Below are positions 8,563 through 17,206 of a DNA stretch of 64,000 bases, piece after piece. Each line of letters opens with the position of its first letter. Position 1 is the first letter of the stretch. Where the stretch lies: the NCBI RefSeq assembly GCF_016595525.1, contig NZ_JAENII010000003.1:310001-374000 (forward strand), in the 5' to 3' direction. The notes beneath the pieces were generated by a model, which was given only the letters and a program-made list of their open reading frames with translations, made no database searches and was not told the DNA's origin. This DNA is from Haloferula rosea (GTDB taxonomy: Bacteria; Verrucomicrobiota; Verrucomicrobiia; Verrucomicrobiales; Akkermansiaceae). The position numbers and the translations under genes are program-made.

Positions 8563-10272
8563 CTAGCGCCGTTCCGCCGCCCACGAGCGGATCTGCTTCT
8601 CGAGCGAGGACTCCACGGACCGGTCCCGCTCATGGCCTTCATAGGAAGTGCCGTAGTGATAGTCCAGCAGTGCATCCAGGAACCCCGGAGGCTCCTCCAG
8701 CTTGTCACCGATGGCCCGAAGCGTCGCCCCTCGCGGAGTCGCCACACCCTGACCTCGGCAGGCAGCCAGGAACGCCTTCACATAACCTGACGACCGGGAA
8801 CCTCGCCGACGCACCTGGTCTCCGGCGCGCACCTGTCGACGGAAGGAGCGCAGCACCAGACCGCACAGCAAGGGCAATCCGATGGCCAACAGAGCAAGGG
8901 GTGCCCAAATCCGCAGGCCGTCCACCGTTTCCTCCCCGTCGTCCGACACATGGTCGAATCCCGGAGGTCGTTCATCCTCATCAGCCACCCGGGGAACCGC
9001 AGCCGCCAATCCGTCGGCTGGTGTCGGGTCCAGCACCACCCAGCCCCACCCTTCCAGCAGGACCTCCGTCCACGCATGCGCCTCATTGGTCCGGAATACG
9101 AAGTATCCACTGGTTTCGTAGTAGGTCCCGCCGGTCCATCCGTAGCAAACCCGTGAGGGAATCCCCGCCGCACGGGCCAGCAGGGCGCCCGCCGTGGCGA
9201 AGAACTCACAGTGACCCCGCTGTTCGTAGAAAAGGAAGTTCTCCAAGGGATCCCGGTCATTGGGGTTCTCCGTGACAAGGGAGTAATCGAGTGTGGTCCG
9301 CAGATGGTTGCGGATCCTCAGCAACCGCTCGACCGGGCTCCCCTCGCCCTGCACCACCCGGGCGAGATCCGCGAGCCGGAAGCCCAGTGCCCCGTCCGGC
9401 ATTTCCATGAGCCGAGACGGCACCTCGTCCGGAATCGAAACCTCCATTCCCACCAGATCGTCCAGCAGGGTCGGCCGGGACCGGGAATCATAGCGATAAC
9501 CGTCCTCCCCTTCCTCAAGTCCCTGCAAAAGGTGCATCCCACGATCCACTTCCGTGACCTGATCCACCTTCGCGGCCTCCAGACCCTGAAGGCCCAGCAC
9601 CAGGTTCTCACCGTTCTCCTGATAGCCATGATACATCCGGCAGACGATCTCCTCCTGCTGCGAGTCTTCTCCAAACTCCGCCCATCCGTCCGGCCCGGCA
9701 GGAATTTCCCAGCTCTCCGCAGAACCGATCCTCCACGCTCCATCCCGGAATTCACTCAGACCGAAGGCATGGACATACAACTGCCGCTCGATCAAATCCG
9801 ACGCACGCTCCAAGGGCTGCACGAACACCTCCGGCCGATTGCCCGGCTTCAGATTCGTCCGCTCCGGCAGCGGCCGCATGCGCGTGTTGTTGATCAACCA
9901 GTGACCTCCCCGCGCAGACCCGCCACCTGCCTCCGACTCCTCGACCCGCGCTGCCCCACCCGGCCTCAACCACGCATCGAAACGCTCCGCCACGGCTTCA
10001 AGTCGCGTCGGCATGGCACCGAACACCCCCCACAGCATCAGTTCCAATGCCAGGACCCCGACCCCGAGACCGAGGAAACTTGTCAGCCGAATCGCGGTCG
10101 GTGAAGCCAGCACCGGATCAGTCCGCTCAGGCCGACGCCGCCAGGTCAGGACGCCCAGACCGAGCACCACCACCGCCAGTGCCGACCTCAAGCCGCCATG
10201 CCAACCCTCCGGAAATCCCCGGAGAAGTCCGTAGGCCGCGACCACCGAAAGAACCAATGCCGCGCTACGCAT
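8563..10272 (-). CDS. Transglutaminase-like membrane protein (TgpA type)
   Basis: A 569-residue membrane protein with hydrophobic segments near the N-terminus (about 1-20, 29-44, 62-85), a large extracytoplasmic part and a further membrane segment at about 456-475, then a cytoplasmic helical tail. The transglutaminase core has the full cysteine-protease-like triad: C355 in GHCEFFAT, H399 in NEAHAW and D415 in VVLDPTP. This is the architecture of TgpA-type proteins, although the N-terminal membrane domain is shorter than usual. Its start overlaps the end of the DUF58 gene by 8 bases, so the two are translationally coupled, as in the widespread MoxR-DUF58-transglutaminase clusters. Substrate is unknown. 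Confidence 0.85.
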   Translation of the reverse strand: MRSAALVLSVVAAYGLLRGFPEGWHGGLRSALAVVVLGLGVLTWRRRPERTDPVLASPTAIRLTSFLGLGVGVLALELMLWGVFGAMPTRLEAVAERFDAWLRPGGAARVEESEAGGGSARGGHWLINNTRMRPLPERTNLKPGNRPEVFVQPLERASDLIERQLYVHAFGLSEFRDGAWRIGSAESWEIPAGPDGWAEFGEDSQQEEIVCRMYHGYQENGENLVLGLQGLEAAKVDQVTEVDRGMHLLQGLEEGEDGYRYDSRSRPTLLDDLVGMEVSIPDEVPSRLMEMPDGALGFRLADLARVVQGEGSPVERLLRIRNHLRTTLDYSLVTENPNDRDPLENFLFYEQRGHCEFFATAGALLARAAGIPSRVCYGWTGGTYYETSGYFVFRTNEAHAWTEVLLEGWGWVVLDPTPADGLAAAVPRVADEDERPPGFDHVSDDGEETVDGLRIWAPLALLAIGLPLLCGLVLRSFRRQVRAGDQVRRRGSRSSGYVKAFLAACRGQGVATPRGATLRAIGDKLEEPPGFLDALLDYHYGTSYEGHERDRSVESSLEKQIRSWAAERR

Positions 10273-11443
10273 GCACCCTCCCTCCCAATGCCAGGCGCCG
10301 CCCCTGCTCGAAACGCGTCACATCGATCACCCGGACCTGCGACCGGGACTCGACCACGCTGCTCCACGACACCAGCGGCATGTCGGACATCACCCACACC
10401 TCACCGTCGCATTCATCCAGCCTCGCTTCCAACTCGTGACGCTCGGTTGCCGCCTCCCGCTGGCATCCCGCCAACCGATCTCCCAGCCGACCCAGCTCAC
10501 GACGACTCCGGATCACCGCCGGAACCCACGCCGAAAAATCCGATAGAAACCGGACTTCCACCCCCGCCGCCTGAAGGTGGCCCATCGCTCCCCAGGCCAG
10601 CGAAATCGCCCGCTCAAAGCGATCGGGCCGAATCAACATGCCGTCTGCCGCATACGAGTGAAACACCAGTGTCACCTGCCTCGGTCTCATGCCCGGTGGA
10701 TCCCACTCACGAACCACCAGACCGGTGCCACGCGCCACCGCCCGCAGGCTCGCCGGCCACGACACATCCCGCATCCGGTCTCCGGCACGGAATTCACGCA
10801 TCCCCCGCGGCATCCCGGAACTCTCGCGGTGCAGCGGATCGAAAAGGCCATCCTTCTCCTCATCGGCGCCCCCCTCCAGCAACTCCACCGGCACGATCGG
10901 CCGGGGGAGCACCGTCAGGGCGTGACCCACCTCCCCATCCAGCCCCGCCCTCACCAGACCCCACGGGAAAACCGAGATCATCTGATATTCGAGCACCTTG
11001 CCATCGCCGCGCCCGTCCGACGACACACGAATCTCACCGCCAGCCTGGCCTCCCGCGACCACCCAGGGCACCTCCATCCGCGCTTCCAGTCCACCCGGCC
11101 CGCGAATCTGCAGCTGCACGCCCACGGCATCGAAAAACCGCCGCTCATTCCGCAAAGTCACCTGCAAGCGATAGCTCTCACCCGCACGCACCACGCGGGG
11201 GCCCTCGACCTCCACCCTCAGCCTCCGCAGATTCCAGACCGCAAACAAGGCCGAGAAACCCACCCAGCCCGCAGCCGCCACCCCGAGCGTCAGCAGCACG
11301 CCATCCACACGCAACACCCCGGCCGCCGCCAGTGCCACCGCACCACCCAGCACCACACTGCCACGTGTTTCAATTTTCCTACGCACTCCTTGAGGCACCC
11401 TGCGCCATCCATCACCCCCGCGCAATCCGACATTGCAGCTCAC
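10265..11443 (-). CDS. DUF58 domain-containing membrane protein
   Basis: A 392-residue protein with two adjacent membrane segments (about 29-68), a beta-rich region (80-180) and the DUF58 signature FRAGDRMRDVSWPASLR followed by LVVREWD (about 218-247). The C-terminal part resembles a von Willebrand A-like fold. DUF58 proteins normally act with a MoxR AAA+ ATPase; none is encoded next to this gene, since gltX begins divergently only 48 bases away. The start is a GTG at 11443; a start nearer the first membrane segment is possible. It overlaps the transglutaminase gene by 8 bases. Confidence 0.85.
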   Translation of the reverse strand: MSCNVGLRGGDGWRRVPQGVRRKIETRGSVVLGGAVALAAAGVLRVDGVLLTLGVAAAGWVGFSALFAVWNLRRLRVEVEGPRVVRAGESYRLQVTLRNERRFFDAVGVQLQIRGPGGLEARMEVPWVVAGGQAGGEIRVSSDGRGDGKVLEYQMISVFPWGLVRAGLDGEVGHALTVLPRPIVPVELLEGGADEEKDGLFDPLHRESSGMPRGMREFRAGDRMRDVSWPASLRAVARGTGLVVREWDPPGMRPRQVTLVFHSYAADGMLIRPDRFERAISLAWGAMGHLQAAGVEVRFLSDFSAWVPAVIRSRRELGRLGDRLAGCQREAATERHELEARLDECDGEVWVMSDMPLVSWSSVVESRSQVRVIDVTRFEQGRRLALGGRVHA

Positions 11444-11491
11444 CCAAATTCCCCCTTGTCAGCCGCCCGCTCTTCCTTCGTCCTTCCGCCC

Positions 11492-12802
11492 ATGCAGATC
11501 CGCACCCGCTTCGCCCCGTCCCCGACCGGATACCTCCACGTCGGTGGCGCGCGCACCGCCCTCTTCAACTACCTGTTCGCCAAACAGAGTGGCGGCCAGT
11601 TCGTCCTCCGTGTCGAAGACACGGATCAGGCACGCAATACCGAGGAAGCCCGGGCCGCCATCTTCGACGGCATGCGCTGGCTCGGCCTCGACTGGGACGA
11701 AGGCGAATCCAAGGGCGGCGAGTTCGGCCCCTACAACCAATCGGAGCGCAGCAGCATCTACGACCGTTGGTTCGAAGTGCTTCGCGAGAAGGGCCGCGTG
11801 TACGAGGACGACGGAGCCTGGAGGTTCCGCTTCGAACGCAAGCCGATCACCATGCACGACCTCGTCTGCGGCGAAGTCACCATCGACTACACGAACGTCG
11901 ACAACACACCCGACATGGTCGTTCGACGCTCCGATGGCAGCTACGTCTTCCACTTCGTCAATGTCGTCGATGACCTCGAAATGAAGATCACCCACGTGAT
12001 CCGCGGCGAAGACCACCTGATGAACACCCCGAAGCATCTTCAACTCTTCGAAGCCTTCGGCGTGGACGCCCCGCAATACGCCCACATCCCCCTCATCCTC
12101 AATGGAGACGGCTCAAAGATGTCCAAACGCGACGAAGGCGCCGCCATCGGGGACTACCAGACCCAGGGGTTCCTGCCGGACGCCACCTTCAACTTCCTCG
12201 CCCTCCTCGGTTGGTCGCCCAAGTCCGAGGAAGAGGTGTTCTCACCCGCCGAACTGATCGAGCGCTTCTCCCTTGAGAAGGTCAACCGGGCGCCCGCCCG
12301 CTTCGATGCCGAGAAGTGCGCCTGGCTCAACCAACAGCACCTTCTCAAGCTCGACGCCGGGGCTTTCGCCGACGCAGCCCGACCCTTCGTCGCGTCCGCC
12401 GGCCTCCCCATCGACGAACGTTACCCGGCCGCAGCCGCCGCGGTTCAGGAAAAGGTCAGACTCCTCTCCGAAGTGCCCGCCGCCCTCGATTTCCTGCTCG
12501 TCGATGAGATCGAAACTCAGCCCGACGTGCTCGAGAAAGTCCGCAAGAACGATGCGGCCAAAGCCCTCCTCGAAGCCCTCGCCGGTGCCTTTCGCGAGAC
12601 CTCCGACTGGTCGGCGGACACCGCCAAGGCCGCCATCGGCGACACCGCCAAAGCCAATGGAGCCAAGCCCGGCCAGCTCATGTTCCCCACCCGCGTCGCC
12701 CTTTCCGGGAAAGGCGGAGGACCCGACCTCGGAGACATTCTCGCGCTGCTCGGCCAGAAAACTTCCGCCGACCGCGTCGAGGCCTTCGCCAAACAACTCT
12801 AA
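11492..12802 (+). CDS. gltX: Glutamate--tRNA ligase
   Basis: Charges tRNA-Glu (or also tRNA-Gln if non-discriminating). The class I motifs are clear: FAPSPTGYLHVGGART (HIGH equivalent at 16-19) and SKMSKRDEGA (KMSKR at 209-213), with VEDTDQAR and HVIRGEDHLMNTPKH in between. The ATG at 11492 opens directly on the catalytic fold; the frame runs 305 codons further upstream only because it is antisense to DUF58. At 436 residues it is shorter than the usual 460-500, with a shortened acceptor-binding insertion and a compact C-terminal anticodon domain. aroE follows 26 bases downstream. Confidence 0.93.
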   Translation: MQIRTRFAPSPTGYLHVGGARTALFNYLFAKQSGGQFVLRVEDTDQARNTEEARAAIFDGMRWLGLDWDEGESKGGEFGPYNQSERSSIYDRWFEVLREKGRVYEDDGAWRFRFERKPITMHDLVCGEVTIDYTNVDNTPDMVVRRSDGSYVFHFVNVVDDLEMKITHVIRGEDHLMNTPKHLQLFEAFGVDAPQYAHIPLILNGDGSKMSKRDEGAAIGDYQTQGFLPDATFNFLALLGWSPKSEEEVFSPAELIERFSLEKVNRAPARFDAEKCAWLNQQHLLKLDAGAFADAARPFVASAGLPIDERYPAAAAAVQEKVRLLSEVPAALDFLLVDEIETQPDVLEKVRKNDAAKALLEALAGAFRETSDWSADTAKAAIGDTAKANGAKPGQLMFPTRVALSGKGGGPDLGDILALLGQKTSADRVEAFAKQL

Positions 12803-12828
12803 CAGCGCGATCATCCCGACGGCCAACC

Positions 12829-13716
12829 ATGACGGTTCACACCATCGACGACCTCACCTCCCGCGACCTGTTGGACGCGGGAGGGAAGAAGCCTGCGAAG
12901 CTGGCCGTGATCGGACACCCGGTGAAGCATTCCGCCTCCCCGCGGATGCACCAGCCGGCACTCGATGAGGCCGGGATCGACGCCCGCTACGTGGCCATCG
13001 ACATCGAACCCGGGCAAGTCCGCGAAGCCTTCGCCAGAATGCGCGCGCTGGGCTTCGTCGGCACCAATGTCACCGTGCCGCACAAGTTTGATGCGCTGGC
13101 CGCATGCGACGAGATCGATGAAGCCGCGAAGATGCTTGGAGCCGTCAACACCGTCCGGTTCGATGAGGACGCCATTCGCGGCAGCAACACCGATGGCTAT
13201 GGATTCGAACAGGCCGTCCGCGAGGCCCTCGGCTTTGAATTGAAGGATAGAGCCATCCTCATCGCCGGAGCCGGTGGCGGAGCCGGTGGCGCCATCGCGG
13301 CCCACTGCGTGCTCGCCGGTGCCCGCAAGTTGGTGCTGGCGAACCGCACAGTCTCGAAGATCGAGGAACTCGCCGCCCGTCTCCAGGGTGGTGCCACCGA
13401 AGTCCAGATCCGCGCGCTCGATGATGCCTCCCTGGCCGGGCTGGCCCACGACTGCGACCTGCTCGTCAACACCAGCTCGCTCGGACTCAAGGACGGGGAC
13501 CCATCCCCCCTCGACCCCGCTTGTTTCCGCAGCGGTCAGGCGGTGTTCGACACCATCTACCAGCCCCCTCTCACCCCCTTCCTGATCGCTGCCGGACAGG
13601 CGGGAGCACAAACCGCCAACGGCAAGGACATGCTCCTTCACCAAGGCGTCAAGGCCTTCAACCTCTGGTTCCCCGACACCACCCCGGAAGCCGCCATGCG
13701 CCGCGGATTGGGCTGA
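12829..13716 (+). CDS. aroE: Shikimate dehydrogenase
   Basis: Reduces 3-dehydroshikimate to shikimate with NADPH in aromatic amino acid synthesis. The product has 295 residues. It has VIGHPVKHSASPRMH (27-41), NVTVPHK (80-86, catalytic K86), NTDG (120-123, D122), a glycine-rich GAGGGAGGA dinucleotide loop (147-155) followed by ANRT, and a C-terminal GKDMLLHQG segment that positions substrate. A 20-residue extension precedes the first strand. It follows gltX closely and converges on the zinc-ribbon gene with only 5 bases between the stop codons. Confidence 0.93.
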   Translation: MTVHTIDDLTSRDLLDAGGKKPAKLAVIGHPVKHSASPRMHQPALDEAGIDARYVAIDIEPGQVREAFARMRALGFVGTNVTVPHKFDALAACDEIDEAAKMLGAVNTVRFDEDAIRGSNTDGYGFEQAVREALGFELKDRAILIAGAGGGAGGAIAAHCVLAGARKLVLANRTVSKIEELAARLQGGATEVQIRALDDASLAGLAHDCDLLVNTSSLGLKDGDPSPLDPACFRSGQAVFDTIYQPPLTPFLIAAGQAGAQTANGKDMLLHQGVKAFNLWFPDTTPEAAMRRGLG

Positions 13717-13721
13717 GGGCG

Positions 13722-14819
13722 CTACTCGTCGTCGGGCAGACCCAGCTCGTCAAAGGACATCCAGTGACAGGCCAGCAGCTTGTCGATTTCGAATCCCCAT
13801 TCGCCGTGTTCGTCCTTCTCGGCGCTGCGCCGCAGAACCACCCTGAGCCGGATCATCCCCTTCGGATCCTTCTCGATCATGCGGGTGCCGAAGCCACCGA
13901 CTCCCTCCTCCCGCATCGCGAAGGCCGCCTTGAGCTGCTGTCCGATCTCCGATCCGGGGTCCACACGAACTTCCGGCGAACTGAGACCCGGCTTACCCGG
14001 AGTCCACAGCCGCGGTTCCAGCAGCATCAGACGGGAAACATCCCCCCGGCCCCCGGTTGAATTCGCCCGCCGCCGGGCAAGGACGCGGAACTCACCTACG
14101 TCGGGTCCCGTACCTGAAAGAAACAAGCTCCATGGCTCCGCGGAGTAGCGGCTGAGGTTCTGCCAGTCGATCTTCCACTCCTTCTCCTCATCCTGCACGA
14201 ACACGGCTTCCACCCGCTCGCCGCCAGGCATCTCCCAAGCACTCTCCATCGCGGGCCCCGCCGGTGACTCGAAGCGGTCGAAGAAAAGCATCCTTGGTCT
14301 CTCCTCACCCTCCAGAACCGGCACTCGCTCGGTGGCCCTCGCCATCAGCCCCACCGTTGTCACCGGGTCGAGAACGAAAGCTGAGCGCGCCTCGGGCACA
14401 CCCGCATCGAGGAACTCCATCAGGTTGGAGTAGCACTCGCCGTAAGCCTCCGTCAAAAACTGCCCCTCCTCCCGCTGTTCTGCAAAGGTCTTGTCCCCGT
14501 CGACCTCACGAACCTCACCGCCCGACCGCATCCAAGCGACCAGACCGACCACCATTGCCAGAAAGACCACCCACACCGTCACAAAGACCGCGACCCCCTT
14601 CGACTTCGTGCTCGTCCGCGACCTGTCCAGCCCGGCACTCGATACCGGTGCCGACCCGGGTCGTTCCTCACGGATCCGGCTCGCCAACTTCCCGGCCTGT
14701 ACGAAGGCAAATTCCGACGGGTCCACGACCGGCTGCCCGCCGCATTCCGGACACAGTTGATCCGGAGCGTCCTGAAACAGCCCGCCACAGCGCCCGCAAT
14801 GAAACCATCCCTGACTCAT
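13722..14819 (-). CDS. Zinc-ribbon single-pass membrane protein, function unknown
   Basis: From the ATG at 14819, which shares ATGA with the stop of the upstream gene, the product has 365 residues. It starts with a zinc ribbon (C8, C11, C23, C26), has a flexible linker, one membrane segment (about 75-97) and a C-terminal soluble region of about 265 residues. That region looks related to the C-terminal part of the upstream gene's product: both contain a D-W strand (KIDWQNLSRYS here, ELDWAASFGVGD there), a stretch about surface and value tests and a closing L-R-x-x-L-R-type strand. No known family is recognised. Topology suggests a cytoplasmic zinc ribbon and a periplasmic domain. Confidence 0.75.
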   Translation of the reverse strand: MSQGWFHCGRCGGLFQDAPDQLCPECGGQPVVDPSEFAFVQAGKLASRIREERPGSAPVSSAGLDRSRTSTKSKGVAVFVTVWVVFLAMVVGLVAWMRSGGEVREVDGDKTFAEQREEGQFLTEAYGECYSNLMEFLDAGVPEARSAFVLDPVTTVGLMARATERVPVLEGEERPRMLFFDRFESPAGPAMESAWEMPGGERVEAVFVQDEEKEWKIDWQNLSRYSAEPWSLFLSGTGPDVGEFRVLARRRANSTGGRGDVSRLMLLEPRLWTPGKPGLSSPEVRVDPGSEIGQQLKAAFAMREEGVGGFGTRMIEKDPKGMIRLRVVLRRSAEKDEHGEWGFEIDKLLACHWMSFDELGLPDDE

Positions 14820-15868
14820 CGCTCTCCGTCCCACTGGACCCAGTTCTCGGCGACCACGTCCTCGATGATCAACTGCCTGCGCCCCGTTTCCGGCGTCTTG
14901 CGAAGCCGCAGGATCAAACTCACATCCTTCCTGTCCTCGAGGATCATCGAGTCCTCCCGCAGCACGGTCTCGAGCTGCGCCGCCACGGGAGAACCGATCT
15001 CGGCGTAGCCCCACACCCAGTCCTCATCGAACTGCGGAGTCAGCTTGAAACACCGGTAGCGATCATCATCGATGCTCGACGTGTAATAATGGTCCGCCTC
15101 GACCACCACCCGCATCACCACCTCGCTTGAAGGTTCGATACGATCCAGCTCGCCGAATGGCACATCACCGACACCGAACGAAGCGGCCCAGTCCAGTTCC
15201 ACCTCATCACCCTTCGGCACGAATATCAGATTCACTTTCCGTCCCTCGTCGTCCTCGCCATTCAGCGAAAACCATGCCCGGTCGCCCGCTTCTGCGAAAG
15301 CCAGCTGAAGTCGATCCACCTCCGCGTCTTGCATCCGAAGCGGCTCCCAACGCTGCTTGAGCACTTCCACCCATCGCCCTTGGTCGCGAATCACCGGCAG
15401 GGCATCGGCCACCTCCGTGGCCGCGAGGTAACGTCGGAGCTTCTCCCGGGCCTTGCCCAGATAGTGCTGGGTGTTCGCCGAAAGCTGTCCAAGCCCGGAA
15501 ATCTCACCGTCCCGTTCCACCGCCACGCCTTCGTAGGGAGCCGCCTCGCCCGGAGCTCCATCATTGCGGTTCTGCATCGCGACCACCACACTGAGGAGAA
15601 TCAACACTCCGACACCTCCCGCCATCGCCAGCGTCAGGTGCCGATTGCTCATCTTCTTCCCACGCCGGCGTCGCTCGGGTTCCGGACCGGCCGGGCCGAC
15701 ATCCTCGAGGGTCCTCTTCACCTGAGGGGTCACCTTGTTCTCAAGCCGGACCACCTCTTCTTCCGGTTCGACCTGAACCCACCCCTGAGGCGCACCTCCA
15801 CCGATCACCCGGATTTCAATCCCGGCTGGCTCGGTGGCTTGGCTCTCGTCGCGCTCTTCAGGGTCCAT
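14816..15868 (-). CDS. Single-pass membrane protein, paralogue of its downstream neighbour
   Basis: A 350-residue protein with an acidic, disordered N-terminus (1-60), an arginine-rich patch, one membrane segment (about 78-98) and a C-terminal soluble domain. The domain carries ELDWAASFGVGDVPF and VSLILRLRKTPETGRRQLII, which parallel segments of the neighbour encoded at 13722-14819. The two genes overlap by 4 bases, so they are translationally coupled. The N-terminus replaces the neighbour's zinc ribbon with charged, low-complexity sequence. No known family or enzyme motif is visible. The gene is 69 bases upstream of the oxidoreductase end on the same strand. Confidence 0.75.
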   Translation of the reverse strand: MDPEERDESQATEPAGIEIRVIGGGAPQGWVQVEPEEEVVRLENKVTPQVKRTLEDVGPAGPEPERRRRGKKMSNRHLTLAMAGGVGVLILLSVVVAMQNRNDGAPGEAAPYEGVAVERDGEISGLGQLSANTQHYLGKAREKLRRYLAATEVADALPVIRDQGRWVEVLKQRWEPLRMQDAEVDRLQLAFAEAGDRAWFSLNGEDDEGRKVNLIFVPKGDEVELDWAASFGVGDVPFGELDRIEPSSEVVMRVVVEADHYYTSSIDDDRYRCFKLTPQFDEDWVWGYAEIGSPVAAQLETVLREDSMILEDRKDVSLILRLRKTPETGRRQLIIEDVVAENWVQWDGER

Positions 15869-15937
15869 GGGCCTAGGCCGCGGAGGCTGGACCGAAACCA
15901 GCCCTTCGACAAGTCTCCGCTACGCGGAAAGCGTCAG

Positions 15938-17206
15938 TTAATACTCGATTTTCCAAGGTCCGCGCATCGGCTGATTGACCAGCGCCGTCGCTTCCGGGTC
16001 GTCAAAGGTGAGCGTCTTGGGATCGAACTTCAGGTTCTTGTTCAGACGGTGGGCGATCTTGCCCATGTTCACCATGGTGCACGACCAGAACCCGTTCACC
16101 TCGTTGAGCGCGAACTTCTTGCGCGTCCGCACGCTTTCGTGGAAGTCGGTGATCATCGGCTCGGGATCCGGCAGCTCCTTGATCTTTTTCAAGAGGTCAG
16201 GCACATCCGACTTCATCCGGCGGAAGATCTTGCCCTTCGGCCCTTCCATGAAGGCAGCTTCCTTGTCCCGGTTCTCCCCATCGAGCACGATCTTGCAGCC
16301 GTCCGCATAGGTGAAGGTGATCCGCCGCCATGTACCGACCGCTTCCTTGTCCTGAGGATCGGCATCGATCTCCACCGAGATCGGCGACGTGTCATCCTTG
16401 CCGAGAATGTACTGAACCGGATCCAGATAGTGCTGGCCCATGTCACCAAGTCCCCCACCATCGTAGTCCCAGTAGCCGCGGAAGGTCTGGTGCACGCGGT
16501 GCGGGTGGTAAGGTTTCTTCGGCGCAGGGCCGAGCCACATGTCATAGTCGAGCTCAGGCGGCACCGGTTGCTCCTTGAGCCCCGGTTTCCCCACCCAGTT
16601 GAACTTCCAGTTGAAGCCCGTGGTGGCGGAAAGCGTCACCTTGATCGGCCAGCCGATCAGATCGTGCATCGCCGCCTTCTTCATCATCTGGACCGGTGCG
16701 CTCATGCCGTAGAAGCCGCTCTTGAAGCGGAACCAGGTATTCACCCGGAACATCCGTTCATACTTCGCTGCGGCCTTCACCATCTCGGCACCCTCTCCGA
16801 TCGTCCGGCTCATCGGCTTCTCGCCCCAAACATCCTTCCCCGCCTTCATGGCCTCGATCCCCTGGATCGCGTGCCAGTGCGGAGGAGTCGCCACATGGAC
16901 GATGTCGATATCATCCCGCGCGACCAGTTCGCGCCAGTCCGAGTAGCCCGTGATGCCCTTCGATTCACCACCCGTCTGGGTCATGCGATTGGCAAGGTGC
17001 TTGGAATCCACATCGCACAACGCGAGCAGACGTCCCGGCATTGCCAGGTGGGCGCTGCAGATCCCGCCGCAGCCGATGATGCCCCGGGTGAGTTCTTCCG
17101 AGGGAGGTGTCTGACCGTTGAGGCCCAGCACACGACTGGGAACGATCTGGACAGTGGCAAAGGCGGCGAGGCCCTTCAGTGTTTGGCGTCGGGTCAGTTG
17201 ATTCAT
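15938..17206 (-). CDS. Gfo/Idh/MocA family oxidoreductase with Tat-type signal
   Basis: NAD(P)-dependent oxidoreductase of the sugar/inositol family. The 422 residues begin with RRQTLKG (6-12), a twin-arginine export signal as is typical of the secreted members of this family in Planctomycetes and Verrucomicrobia. The Rossmann loop GIIGCGGI (42-49), the ATPPHWHA segment and the catalytic-loop EKP (129-131) are present. A large C-terminal domain (about 150-400) carries the substrate site. It shares ATGA (17203-17206) with the upstream symporter gene, so the two form an operon and probably handle a nucleoside or sugar derivative. Substrate cannot be read from the sequence. Confidence 0.9.
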   Translation of the reverse strand: MNQLTRRQTLKGLAAFATVQIVPSRVLGLNGQTPPSEELTRGIIGCGGICSAHLAMPGRLLALCDVDSKHLANRMTQTGGESKGITGYSDWRELVARDDIDIVHVATPPHWHAIQGIEAMKAGKDVWGEKPMSRTIGEGAEMVKAAAKYERMFRVNTWFRFKSGFYGMSAPVQMMKKAAMHDLIGWPIKVTLSATTGFNWKFNWVGKPGLKEQPVPPELDYDMWLGPAPKKPYHPHRVHQTFRGYWDYDGGGLGDMGQHYLDPVQYILGKDDTSPISVEIDADPQDKEAVGTWRRITFTYADGCKIVLDGENRDKEAAFMEGPKGKIFRRMKSDVPDLLKKIKELPDPEPMITDFHESVRTRKKFALNEVNGFWSCTMVNMGKIAHRLNKNLKFDPKTLTFDDPEATALVNQPMRGPWKIEY

